From Paenibacillus puerhi (GTDB lineage: Bacteria; Bacillota; Bacilli; Paenibacillales; NBRC-103111), in contig NZ_WUWM01000016.1 in assembly GCF_009846885.1 (NCBI RefSeq), positions 1 through 64,000 of the forward strand: a DNA stretch of 64,000 bases, given 5' to 3'. The notes beneath the pieces were generated by a model. That model was not told the DNA's origin. It was given only the letters and a program-made list of their open reading frames with translations, and did no database searches. Below, piece after piece: positions 37,276-45,780 of the stretch. The translations under genes and the position numbers were made by a program. Positions within the stretch are counted from its first letter, which is position 1. Each line of letters starts with the position of its first letter.

Positions 37276-37279
37276 TTCT

Positions 37280-37314
37280 AGAAGCAGAACAACTTTTTCT
37301 CTGCTTCTTTTTTT
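37280..37314 (+). terminator. Terminator after the YesMN-type pair
   Basis: Arms AGAAGCAG and CTGCTTCT followed by a T run separate the two-component pair from the binding-protein gene. Confidence 0.85.
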
Positions 37315-37365
37315 CATTGCATGCTACCATAAAAATGCAACCAATTACGCAGGGGGGGTTGACAC

Positions 37366-38397
37366 ATGATTGAAAGGGTGATGGTTAGAAAAATACTGCT
37401 CTTTTCCTTAAGTCTTATAATGATGACTGGTTGTATGCAGACTCATGAATCCGCTGTCAATCCGTCTAATCCTTCCTCGGAACCGAAAATTGTCATTCGA
37501 TTTGCTGAAATTAATACGGACTTGGATCCGATTACTTTGGCAGATAAAGAGTTCGCGAGGATTCTGAGGGAAAAGAGCAACGGCAAGATTGAAATGAAGG
37601 TATATCCGAACCGTGAGTTAGGTGATCACCAAGAGGTCATTAAGTTGCTGCAGACGGGGGCTATCGATGTGACCAGGACACAAGCTTCCTATTTGGCAGA
37701 TGCAGGCGTCGGTCAGCTTAATGTATTTTCCCTGCCCTATTTATTCAGGAATGCTGATCATGCCTGGAAAGTATTAGAGGGAGAAATTGGAGATGCGTTC
37801 CTTAATAACATTCAGACCTCCGGCAATAAAATGGTTGGGATCGGGTATTATGTGACAAGCCCACGGAACTTCTTTTTTCGAGATAAGAAGGTTACCCGTT
37901 TAAGTGACATTCAGGGATTAAAGCTGCGGGTTCCGACCGGACAAATTTACAGCGACATGGTAAAAGCCTTCGGGGCTGTCCCCATGGCCACCGATTTTAG
38001 CGATTTTTATGCTGCTTTGAAAACAGGCGAAGTTGATGGCGGCGAGAATCCAATGAAAGGCTATCACAGCGGTAAATACTATTATGTTGCGAAATATTAC
38101 ACAATTAACCAGCATATCGCTGACCCGAGCATCATTTTGTTTTCTGAGATGACATGGAAAAATTTTGATCTAGACCAGCGGCGTCTAATTCAAGAATCAT
38201 TTGCGGCAAGCGCCGAGTATTTTAAGCAGATTTCAAAGGATCAGGATGCGAAGCTGAAAAGGGAGCTTGAAGCGGAAGGGGTCCAATTTTTTGAAGTTGA
38301 AGATCCGGATGAATGGCGCGACTCGGTGAAATCGCTTTATTTGAAATATGGAAACGGATTCGAGCACTTAATTGAGAAAATTCAGAAAATCAAATAA
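37366..38397 (+). CDS. Orphan TRAP-type (DctP) solute-binding lipoprotein
   Basis: A 343-residue exported lipoprotein (lipobox MMTGC, Cys23) of the DctP family, which binds carboxylate-bearing ligands such as uronates. The conserved Arg of the ligand loop is in LKLRVPTG and the region KTGEVDGGENP is typical. No DctQ/DctM permease is nearby, so transport by TRAP is unlikely; it sits directly after a YesM/YesN pair. I infer a sensor accessory that presents an acidic sugar to the kinase. ATG 37366 is 7 nt after a G run. Confidence 0.88.
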   Translation: MIERVMVRKILLFSLSLIMMTGCMQTHESAVNPSNPSSEPKIVIRFAEINTDLDPITLADKEFARILREKSNGKIEMKVYPNRELGDHQEVIKLLQTGAIDVTRTQASYLADAGVGQLNVFSLPYLFRNADHAWKVLEGEIGDAFLNNIQTSGNKMVGIGYYVTSPRNFFFRDKKVTRLSDIQGLKLRVPTGQIYSDMVKAFGAVPMATDFSDFYAALKTGEVDGGENPMKGYHSGKYYYVAKYYTINQHIADPSIILFSEMTWKNFDLDQRRLIQESFAASAEYFKQISKDQDAKLKRELEAEGVQFFEVEDPDEWRDSVKSLYLKYGNGFEHLIEKIQKIK

Positions 38398-38427
38398 CAC
38401 GATAAGTTTAGAAAGGTGGAGTACTTT

Positions 38428-39783
38428 TTGAAAAAATCGTTTTCTACACTATTAACATTGACGATTTTGGCAACTACCGCATTGAGCGGCTGTGCTAGCG
38501 ACACGTCTTCTCCGGCAGGAAAGGATAACAAAGAGGCTAAAGATGCTTCGCAGGGAAAGAAAGTGGAAATTGAGGTTTGGTCATGGCTGCCTAAAAGTAA
38601 TGAATGGCCGAAGCTGAAGGAAGCTTTTGAAAAGGCAAACCCGGATATAACGATAAAACCGGTTACCTATGAGAACAAAACGGATTATGATCAAAAGCTT
38701 AAGCTGGCTATGGCAACAAGCGAAGGACCGGATGTTATTGCAACCCAATTCGGAGCGTTCATGAACTCTATGATTAACCAAATCGAACCGCTTGAACCGT
38801 ATGTTACGAAAGAATGGGGAACTGACTGGGCGAAAATGTTTAAGGATAGTGCTGTGGCTCGAATGAAATCTGCACCGGGCATACCGGGGATGCCGATCGG
38901 CTTAGTTTCCGTTCCTCTTGTTATGTACGATGCGGATATGTTTGAGAAAGCGGGAATTACGAAGCTTCCGGCGACTTATGAGGAATTGAGGCAAACACTG
39001 AAGAAGATCGAAGAAGCCAAGCTTCCCGGGGTTATGCCTAATCTTGGATTTGGAGGAAACGAATGGGGACCGCAGGTTCGTGCGCTGTACGTAAACCTGG
39101 CCAACCAAATTGCGCCGAACAAGATTTATGATGCCGATGCGGGAAAGATTCCTTTTACAGACCCCGATCTGGTTAAAGCTGCCGAACTGATGAAGAAATA
39201 TGTGGACGACAACATATTCCAGCCCGGGTTTTTAGCTAACAAGTTGAATCCTGATGTTCAAAATGAACTCTTCTATAACAAGAAAGCGGTTCCAATGATC
39301 TTGATCGGCAACTGGGGCGTGTACACTTGGACAGACCGTGAAAAATATAAGATTGCAGACCGCAAGTTCGGGTACTTCCCTTTGCCGCCTAGCGTAGGAG
39401 ATAAACCGAATGTTCAGGGTGACGTGAATTATAATTTGAGCATTACGAAATTCTCCAAGAAAAAAGAGGCCGCATGGGAGTTTGTTAAATTCATGAGCTC
39501 TGGCGAGTATCAGAACATGCAAGCCGTCAGCCTGGCTGAAATGCCTTCTTTGGCAAGTGTGGCAGGCTACGATAAAAGTGTACTGAAGAATAAATCAGAG
39601 CAAGACGCTTTGGATGCCATCGCGAAGATCAGCAAGGAAAATACAATCGGCTTCAGAAGCTTGGAAAACGCAGAGATTGAAACCGCACTCTTCAAAAATT
39701 TGCAAAGCATGCTGGCGGGTAAAATGTCTCCGAAAGAAGCAATGGAAAAAGTGCAAGAGGAAGCGGCTAAGAGCAAAAAGTAA
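38428..39783 (+). CDS. ABC transporter sugar-binding lipoprotein
   Basis: A 451-residue family-1 extracellular solute-binding protein: signal peptide with lipobox ALSGC, then an SBP_bac_1 domain with long conserved stretches (VDDNIFQPGF, WEFVKFMSSGEYQ). TTG 38428 behind AAAGGTGGAG is the start; the upstream GTG lies inside the ribosome site. It feeds the two permeases downstream. The ATPase is not present and is probably a shared MsmK-type subunit elsewhere (known for such importers). Confidence 0.93.
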   Translation: MKKSFSTLLTLTILATTALSGCASDTSSPAGKDNKEAKDASQGKKVEIEVWSWLPKSNEWPKLKEAFEKANPDITIKPVTYENKTDYDQKLKLAMATSEGPDVIATQFGAFMNSMINQIEPLEPYVTKEWGTDWAKMFKDSAVARMKSAPGIPGMPIGLVSVPLVMYDADMFEKAGITKLPATYEELRQTLKKIEEAKLPGVMPNLGFGGNEWGPQVRALYVNLANQIAPNKIYDADAGKIPFTDPDLVKAAELMKKYVDDNIFQPGFLANKLNPDVQNELFYNKKAVPMILIGNWGVYTWTDREKYKIADRKFGYFPLPPSVGDKPNVQGDVNYNLSITKFSKKKEAAWEFVKFMSSGEYQNMQAVSLAEMPSLASVAGYDKSVLKNKSEQDALDAIAKISKENTIGFRSLENAEIETALFKNLQSMLAGKMSPKEAMEKVQEEAAKSKK

Positions 39784-39791
39784 GAGTAAGC

Positions 39792-39842
39792 CTGTTAATG
39801 AACACAGTGGAGGTAGGTTTAGCCCCCTGTGTTCATTAACAG
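39792..39842 (+). other. Perfect 16-bp hairpin between binding protein and permease genes
   Basis: Arms CTGTTAATGAACACAG (39792-39807) and CTGTGTTCATTAACAG (39827-39842) pair perfectly, with no T run. This position is typical for RNA stabilising or processing stems that give more binding protein than permease. Confidence 0.85.
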
Positions 39843-39872
39843 CAAGTTTGAGTGAAGACAAGAGGTGATCCG

Positions 39873-40751
39873 GTGAGGACAGCTAGAATCGATTGGATGG
39901 GCTATGTATATATTTTTCCGGTGTTTTTATTCCTAGGACTTTTTGTGTTTTGGGGAATGTTCTACAATTTTTATGTCAGCTTTTTTGAATGGGACGGCAT
40001 TGCGCTCGAGAAAACCTTCGTCGGCTTGGACAATTATATTCAATTATCAAAGGATTCCGACTTCCTTGATTCTCTTGGAAATACGGCGATTTTTACCGTA
40101 TTATATGTAACGATCGTGATCGTGTTGGGTTTTTTCCTGTCTTATTTTTTGCATTACAATATTATCGGTAAAACGTTTATGAAAACGATGGTTTTTCTTC
40201 CTCACGTTTTTCCGGTTTCCGTCATCGCATTGTTGTTTTACGGGTTCTACGATATGAATGTCGGGCTCCTAAACGACTTATTACGTGGAATCGGCTTAGG
40301 TCAGCTGGCAGCACCCTGGCTCGGGCAAATGGAAACATCTCTATATGCGGTATTAGCCGCCTTTATTTTTGCACAGCTCGGCTTTACGTTTATGGTCTAC
40401 TATACGAGCTTGTTTTCAATTAATGAAGAAGTTTTGGAAGCCTCCCATCTGGATGGATCAGGGTTTTGGAGAACAAGTATTGAGATCGTTTTCCCTATCT
40501 TAAAAGGGGTGACACTTTCCTTAGTCATTACGGGTATTATCGCTACCCTAAAAATATTCGATATTGTTTGGCTTATGACGCAGGGAGGACCAGGCAGTTC
40601 ATCGGAATTGGCCTCCACCTATGTATTTAAGCAAGCCATGATGAACTATCAGCAAGGCTACGCATCCGCTATTTCTGTGGTGCTGCTCGCTATTGCCTTT
40701 GTAATTACCGCCATTAATTTATTGATCTATGTAAAGGGGGCGAAGAAATGA
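39873..40751 (+). CDS. ABC sugar permease 1 (UgpA/MalF type)
   Basis: A 292-residue, six-helix inner-membrane permease. The cytoplasmic EAA loop reads EASHLDGSGFWRTSIEIVFP. GTG 39873 is 5 nt after AGAGGTG; an upstream GTG lies in front of that site. Its stop overlaps the next gene's ATG, so the two permeases are made together. Confidence 0.92.
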   Translation: MRTARIDWMGYVYIFPVFLFLGLFVFWGMFYNFYVSFFEWDGIALEKTFVGLDNYIQLSKDSDFLDSLGNTAIFTVLYVTIVIVLGFFLSYFLHYNIIGKTFMKTMVFLPHVFPVSVIALLFYGFYDMNVGLLNDLLRGIGLGQLAAPWLGQMETSLYAVLAAFIFAQLGFTFMVYYTSLFSINEEVLEASHLDGSGFWRTSIEIVFPILKGVTLSLVITGIIATLKIFDIVWLMTQGGPGSSSELASTYVFKQAMMNYQQGYASAISVVLLAIAFVITAINLLIYVKGAKK

Positions 40752-41536
40752 CAAAACGAGTCCCTAAGTTTCAAGCGATCGCTTTGAATTCGTTTATGAT
40801 CCTTTTCTTAATCCTATGGCTTCTTCCTTTTTATTTCTTTATTACGAGAGCTATCGGGGATGAAGGACTGGGTAATTTTAAAGCCGTGCTTTCTTTGGAT
40901 TTGTTTCCCCGGTTTTATTTGAACAGTGCAATCATTGGTGTATCTGTGGTTGTGATTAAACTGCTTATTGTCATTTTTGGAGGATACGCGTTTTCACGTA
41001 TGAGATTTCCTGGGAAGGAATTTCTTTTTCTGATTACGTTGACTGCCTTGATGATACCTCCGGCTGCGCTGCTGGTGCCGTTGTTCCAACTAATGTTAAA
41101 GTTTCATTGGTTGAATACTTATTTTTCCGTTATTGGACCGGAGGTGGCGATGGGATTACCCTTCGTTCTGCTGTTGGTACGGGTGGCTATGGATGAGATT
41201 CCAAAGGATTTGTTCGAGGCTGCGGAAATCGACGGCTGCGATCATATAGGGAAGCTGAGATTCGTCGCTTTGCCCGTCATCATTCCTACTTTAGCTACGG
41301 TTACCGTATTAACGTTCCTGCATGCATGGAACCAATATTTATTCCCTCTAGTATTCATGAAGGATGCAGAAATGTACACGGTAACCCTTTCGCTTAATTA
41401 TTTTAAGGGCGAGTATGGCGTAGATATTGGAAAAATATTTGCAGCTATGCTGCTCATCTGTGTTCCGGTCATCGCCGTGTACCTGCTTTCCCAAAAATTT
41501 TTACAGAAGGGCCTTGTATCAGGGGCCGTCAAATAA
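40748..41536 (+). CDS. ABC sugar permease 2 (UgpE/MalG type)
   Basis: A 262-residue, six-helix permease with the EAA loop FEAAEIDGCDHIGKLRFVALP. ATG 40748 overlaps the previous stop (ATGA). With the binding protein and first permease it makes a type I oligosaccharide importer. The ligand is probably a product of the nearby lyases or sulfatase (inference). Confidence 0.93.
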   Translation: MTKRVPKFQAIALNSFMILFLILWLLPFYFFITRAIGDEGLGNFKAVLSLDLFPRFYLNSAIIGVSVVVIKLLIVIFGGYAFSRMRFPGKEFLFLITLTALMIPPAALLVPLFQLMLKFHWLNTYFSVIGPEVAMGLPFVLLLVRVAMDEIPKDLFEAAEIDGCDHIGKLRFVALPVIIPTLATVTVLTFLHAWNQYLFPLVFMKDAEMYTVTLSLNYFKGEYGVDIGKIFAAMLLICVPVIAVYLLSQKFLQKGLVSGAVK

Positions 41537-41562
41537 CATAAATGTAGAAGGAGAAATCAAAT

Positions 41563-43041
41563 TTGAGCTGCGATACTCCAGGGAAAAGGCCGAACATACT
41601 CGTATTGATCACAGATCAACAAAGAGCGGATACCATTACCTCAGATACACCATGTGAAATGCCGAATATGGATATGATTAAGAAAAAGGGTGTTCAGTTT
41701 AAACGAGCTTATACGACCAATGCCATATGTTCACCTGCCAGAGCCAGCTTAATGACTGGATTGTACCCGAGCCGGCATGGAATGGTCGACTGCACGCATA
41801 CCGTCGAACCTTACCGCGCCGACCTTAAGCCAAATCTCCCGATGTGGTCACAGCAGCTTAGGGAATCGGGATATACCGGTGGCTATTTCGGCAAATGGCA
41901 CGTGGAAAGGACGGAGAAGCTGGACACTTTTGGGTTTGACCGATACTTATTTAACGATTCCGAGGAGTATAAAAGCTACCGCAACGGCCTCGGGATGGAG
42001 GTCAGAAATTATATCGATAAAAAGGTCGTTCATCATAACGGTTATCGGGATCGAATTTTTTACGGCGTACATGATGAACCCGAGGAGGCATCGGAGCCGT
42101 ACTTCCTTTATCAACAAGGCATTTCGTTTATACAGGACATGGCCTCTTCGGATAAACCGTGGTTTTCGGTTATTAGTACATTGGAGCCCCATGATCCGTT
42201 CATTGTTCCGAAGGCGTTTTACGATAAATATGATCCCGAAAAGATATCTCTTCCAGAAAGCTATGACGACGATCTTCAAAACAAACCAGGCTTGTACCGC
42301 CGACTAAAATCGGTGTGGAAGGACCTTTCGGAAACGGATGTCCGAAAGGCTATCGCTTGCTACTACGCCTCTTGTTCCTTAATTGATTCCCAAATCGGCA
42401 GAATCCTTCAAGCTCTAAGTGAAACAGGACAGCTGGATAATACGTATATCATTTTCACATCCGACCATGGCGAATTGCTCGGGGCACACGGTTTATTTTT
42501 GAAGGGCGTACCCGCTTACGAGGAAGTATATAACATCCCATTGGTTATCTCAGGTCCCCATATCGAGCCAACGGTGTCGGAAGCTTTCGTCAGCTTAGTC
42601 GATTTGGCACCTACCATCTGTGAGGTTACCGGGAGCAATGTAATGCCACTCATCGATGGAAGCTCGCTTCAGCCATTGCTGACCGGCGAGGCGGATCTTA
42701 ATGCTTTTCCATGGAACGAGGCCTATGCGGAATTCCATGGCCAGCGTTTTTTCTATACGCAGCGAATCGTTTGGCATGATAAGTTTAAATACATTTTCAA
42801 CGGCTTTGATTTCGATGAGCTGTACGATCTTCAAGCAGATCCAGATGAACGGGTCAACCTGGCTGAGAATCAGGATTATTCAGATATTCTTGAAGAAATG
42901 GCCAAACGTATGTGGCGGCGAGTCTATCGTCTGGGAGACTATAATATGGCGAAGTCCGACTATGGGATGTTCTGTTTCGCACCCGTTGGACCTGACTTCG
43001 AGGAGCATGAATTTCAATTGATTGGGCCTGATTCGCAGTGA
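41563..43041 (+). CDS. Sulfatase (Cys-type formylglycine)
   Basis: A 492-residue alkaline-phosphatase-fold sulfatase that removes sulfate esters from carbohydrates. The formylglycine signature is CSPAR with Cys56; metal residues are Asp18 (LITDQQ) and the late TSDHGELLGAHG. There is no signal peptide, so it acts on imported oligosaccharides in the cytoplasm. It needs a formylglycine-generating or anSME-type maturase, not seen in the window. TTG 41563 has AAGGAG 8 nt upstream. Last gene of the importer operon. Confidence 0.94.
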   Translation: MSCDTPGKRPNILVLITDQQRADTITSDTPCEMPNMDMIKKKGVQFKRAYTTNAICSPARASLMTGLYPSRHGMVDCTHTVEPYRADLKPNLPMWSQQLRESGYTGGYFGKWHVERTEKLDTFGFDRYLFNDSEEYKSYRNGLGMEVRNYIDKKVVHHNGYRDRIFYGVHDEPEEASEPYFLYQQGISFIQDMASSDKPWFSVISTLEPHDPFIVPKAFYDKYDPEKISLPESYDDDLQNKPGLYRRLKSVWKDLSETDVRKAIACYYASCSLIDSQIGRILQALSETGQLDNTYIIFTSDHGELLGAHGLFLKGVPAYEEVYNIPLVISGPHIEPTVSEAFVSLVDLAPTICEVTGSNVMPLIDGSSLQPLLTGEADLNAFPWNEAYAEFHGQRFFYTQRIVWHDKFKYIFNGFDFDELYDLQADPDERVNLAENQDYSDILEEMAKRMWRRVYRLGDYNMAKSDYGMFCFAPVGPDFEEHEFQLIGPDSQ

Positions 43042-43237
43042 GTTCCCTACTTCTTTTATTTCGGTTTTGTTACGCTAACTACGCAGGTTGATTCTATATA
43101 AGTAGATTGTCATCCTGATTGAAAGCCCTTCATAAGGGGGGCTTCAAGACATGATCGTACTGCGCTTTTAAGGCTACCGGGAACGATTAGAGAATTTCGA
43201 AGGAACCAATTAACTAATCTTAAAAGAGGTGGTCCCT

Positions 43238-45310
43238 ATGAAATTGAAACAGAGATTTCTTGTAACGGCAGCGATTTTAATGATGGTCGTCACTGTTTTG
43301 AACGGCACCGCAATAGCAAGCGAAAAGGAAGTAGTCACAGGCAGGGTAAATGGCAAGGCCATAGAGAGTGCGGTGCTGCAGAACTTCATTTCCGATCCAG
43401 TTGCAGGAGACAATGGGCTTCCGACATCTCCCGGGGCTAAGATGACCCGCGGAATCAATGTTGGAATTGATGTGGACGGCAACGCTATCCAGGCAGTGGA
43501 CGAACAGGACCTGAGATATTTCGACGGAAAGTATTATCTCTACGGACAGTCATTCATTGATGGAGCATTCCACTACGCACCAGGTACGCAGATGACTCCG
43601 GTTCTTCCTACCAAGCCTGCTCCATCGTTCTACCGCTATAGTGGCCTTAGCATCTATACCTCTGATGACCTGATGAATTGGAAACTCGAAAAGACCGCCT
43701 TCTTACAAGACGATGAGACTGGGGAGATCTATCCGGTCAAGAAGCCGCGTGTGGTCTATTCCGAAAAGACGAGACTGTACACCATGTGGTTTCTAGTTTC
43801 ACCTCCTATCGGCTGGGCAGGGATCCCCAGAGGCGGCGATATCTTCCGCTATTCACAGGCCCCGACACCTCTCGGACCTTGGGGGCCTGTCCATAAGCCT
43901 ACTGTCGCAAACGATCCGACCGGAAATGCCCTCGGACCTGACTTTGAGATTGTTACTGGGCCCGACGGCACTAGCTGGATTGTCACCTCTCACAATGGTG
44001 TAAAGGTATTCAAGCTCAATGAGGAGAAGACCGGCACAGTGGAGCAGATCGATCTCGATATTGATTTCAGTGTACTCGGTGGCGGAATCGGCATCCACTA
44101 CAATGACGATTGGTGGTATATCACCGGGAGCAATGGATGCGGAAACTGCATCTCTGCAAAATTCGTTTATCTGATGGCAAAGGACCCTTCAGGACCGTGG
44201 CTCAGCCCTGAGACCGGCAGCCCCGAGCTCCCTCTTCAGCCAGCCCTCCTGGCCGACAATGTAGAAAGTTCACAGGTACACGGCGCCAAATTATTGCCAG
44301 ATAGCGAAGGCAAGCTGAATGTTCTCATTCCAGCAACGCATTACCGCTCTAGCCCGACCGGTGCACCAGGCGAAACCACTTCACAGCCTGGCGACAACAG
44401 TCTGGCCTTGTCCGGACACTTTTATTTCCCGCTTCAGTACGATGAAAGGGGTAGCATTCTTCCACTTGACCTCAAGGATTCCGAGGAATTCCCATTGGCG
44501 AAAAAAGTAGTTACCACTGTTCCGCCAACCTATGAAGCTCATTTGAGCATCACAAACACCAAAACCATCGAACAGTCCTGGGAAGTCAAGGCAAGTGAAC
44601 CCTTGGCATCGATATTGCCTGCTGTCTTCCAACGTACTCCCGACTACAGCACGAGAGGTCTTGGACAGCGCGATGCGCTTCTTCAGGAACCGTTCGTGGA
44701 TAAACCGCTTCTTGCAGAGCTCAAGCTGCCTGACGGCACTATCTACACATGGAGCATAGACCAACGAACTGTCGCATGGGCCCCTACAAAGATTGCGCTC
44801 AATCTTCCAAAAACATTTACTGGAAAGGGTCGTGTAACCCTGAAGTTGAGCACAACAGCGACAAATGGCGGCTATGGAATTGCTGTTGGAGAAAAGTCTT
44901 ACCGTGTGCCCGGCGGCGAGTATGTGACGATTGAATCTGGTGCCAAGATTGTATGGCCCAAAGCGGAGATTCTGATGCAGACATCATCCGAACTCCAGTC
45001 GGCTCCGACCATCACAGTCCAACCCAAAAGTCTTCGTGTCCCTGAAGGCAGCGTTGTAGGTTTCTATGTGGAGGCTGAAGGTGTTGGTCTTGGGTACCAG
45101 TGGACACGTGACGGCAAAGTCATCTACGCCCCTGACGGATACAACGAGTCGACCGGACCAACGTTTCGCATGCAGGAGGTTACAGAAGCCGACAGCGGCA
45201 CCTACATGGTCCATGTCTTTAACCAGGCCGGATCCGTGTCATCTGTACCTGTGACATTGGAAGTGATTCCTGCACCTGACGATGAAGCCTCCGCTGAAGA
45301 ATTAAACTAA
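43238..45310 (+). CDS. Secreted beta-propeller (GH43-like clan) protein with C-terminal Ig-like domain
   Basis: A 690-residue exported protein: signal peptide (about 1-28), a five-bladed-propeller-like region (about 45-430) with the repeated strands DLRYFDGKYYLYG, GLSIYTSDDLMNWKL and PRVVYSEKTRLYTMWF, a beta-rich middle, and an Ig-like domain at about 590-685. The fold suggests a glycoside hydrolase of the GH43/GH117/GH130 type, but I cannot name the catalytic acids with confidence. ATG 43238 has AGAGGTGG upstream. Confidence 0.75.
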   Translation: MKLKQRFLVTAAILMMVVTVLNGTAIASEKEVVTGRVNGKAIESAVLQNFISDPVAGDNGLPTSPGAKMTRGINVGIDVDGNAIQAVDEQDLRYFDGKYYLYGQSFIDGAFHYAPGTQMTPVLPTKPAPSFYRYSGLSIYTSDDLMNWKLEKTAFLQDDETGEIYPVKKPRVVYSEKTRLYTMWFLVSPPIGWAGIPRGGDIFRYSQAPTPLGPWGPVHKPTVANDPTGNALGPDFEIVTGPDGTSWIVTSHNGVKVFKLNEEKTGTVEQIDLDIDFSVLGGGIGIHYNDDWWYITGSNGCGNCISAKFVYLMAKDPSGPWLSPETGSPELPLQPALLADNVESSQVHGAKLLPDSEGKLNVLIPATHYRSSPTGAPGETTSQPGDNSLALSGHFYFPLQYDERGSILPLDLKDSEEFPLAKKVVTTVPPTYEAHLSITNTKTIEQSWEVKASEPLASILPAVFQRTPDYSTRGLGQRDALLQEPFVDKPLLAELKLPDGTIYTWSIDQRTVAWAPTKIALNLPKTFTGKGRVTLKLSTTATNGGYGIAVGEKSYRVPGGEYVTIESGAKIVWPKAEILMQTSSELQSAPTITVQPKSLRVPEGSVVGFYVEAEGVGLGYQWTRDGKVIYAPDGYNESTGPTFRMQEVTEADSGTYMVHVFNQAGSVSSVPVTLEVIPAPDDEASAEELN

Positions 45311-45447
45311 ATTTTGTAAGTTTACAGAGTGTTTTCAGTGAAAAGGTGAATTTAACTCACAGCGAAGCCATCGCTAATGGATATATTTATCAAAAAACGG
45401 ACAGTTAATCACAAATCATGATACATGAATGAGACCGAATCAATATA

Positions 45448-45490
45448 CCTAGATGTGTCAAACTCTTGACATGTCTAGGTTCTTTGTGTT
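45448..45490 (+). terminator. Terminator-like hairpin upstream of the giant lyase gene
   Basis: Arms CCTAGATGTGTCAA and TTGACATGTCTAGG pair along 14 bp (two G-U) around a 4-nt loop, followed by a T-rich stretch. Separates the propeller gene from the next promoter. Confidence 0.75.
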
Positions 45491-45529
45491 TCTACGATGT
45501 GGAGTGATCTCCTTTACCATGATTTTCGA

Positions 45530-45592
45530 TAGAATTTCACCACCATCTGAATAGGATTTTGCCTCTTTATTATTTCGGCAAGTTCGTATAAT
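45530..45592 (+). promoter_or_regulatory. Shared regulon promoter, copy A (giant lyase)
   Basis: TAGAATTT (45530-45537), 21 nt, TTGCCT (45559-45564), 22 nt, TATAAT (45587-45592). An extra TAGGATTT overlaps the second half-site. Same design as the copies at 52572, 54797, 62597 and 63851. Confidence 0.85.
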
Positions 45593-45670
45593 TGGGCTGA
45601 GGCTAAAGGTTTTTGAAGGATTCATGACTTTCAAGAACTGAATCAAAGTAAAGGAGGGAAAAACTTTGAT

Positions 45671-45684
45671 TGAAAGCGCTTGCT
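45671..45684 (+). promoter_or_regulatory. cre-type catabolite operator upstream of the giant lyase
   Basis: TGAAAGCGCTTGCT fits the CcpA cre consensus and lies inside the larger palindrome TTGAAAGC-GCTT-GCTTTCAA (45670-45689). It is about 75 bp after the expected transcription start, where it could act as a roadblock. Confidence 0.8.
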
Positions 45685-45780
45685 TTCAACTTCGTTAGCT
45701 TCATTTGCAAGAGAATGTTAACTGAGTGCATAAGAATGTCCAATAACAGAACTGCCGTTGTGAAAGGGAGGAACTACATT

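Noticed and set aside
43038..43100. Possible sixth copy of the regulon promoter before the propeller gene (TTGTTA, 22 nt, TATATA)
   Set aside because: The TAGGATTT half-site is absent at the expected distance, so the match is likely chance.
43100..43150. Terminator GAAAGCCC..GGGGGGCTTC upstream of the propeller gene
   Set aside because: The core stem is only six bp and no T run follows.
45670..45780. Start of the giant lyase at 45670
   Set aside because: This codon lies inside a cre palindrome and before any signal peptide; TTG 45781 has AAAGGGAGG and begins a normal signal peptide.
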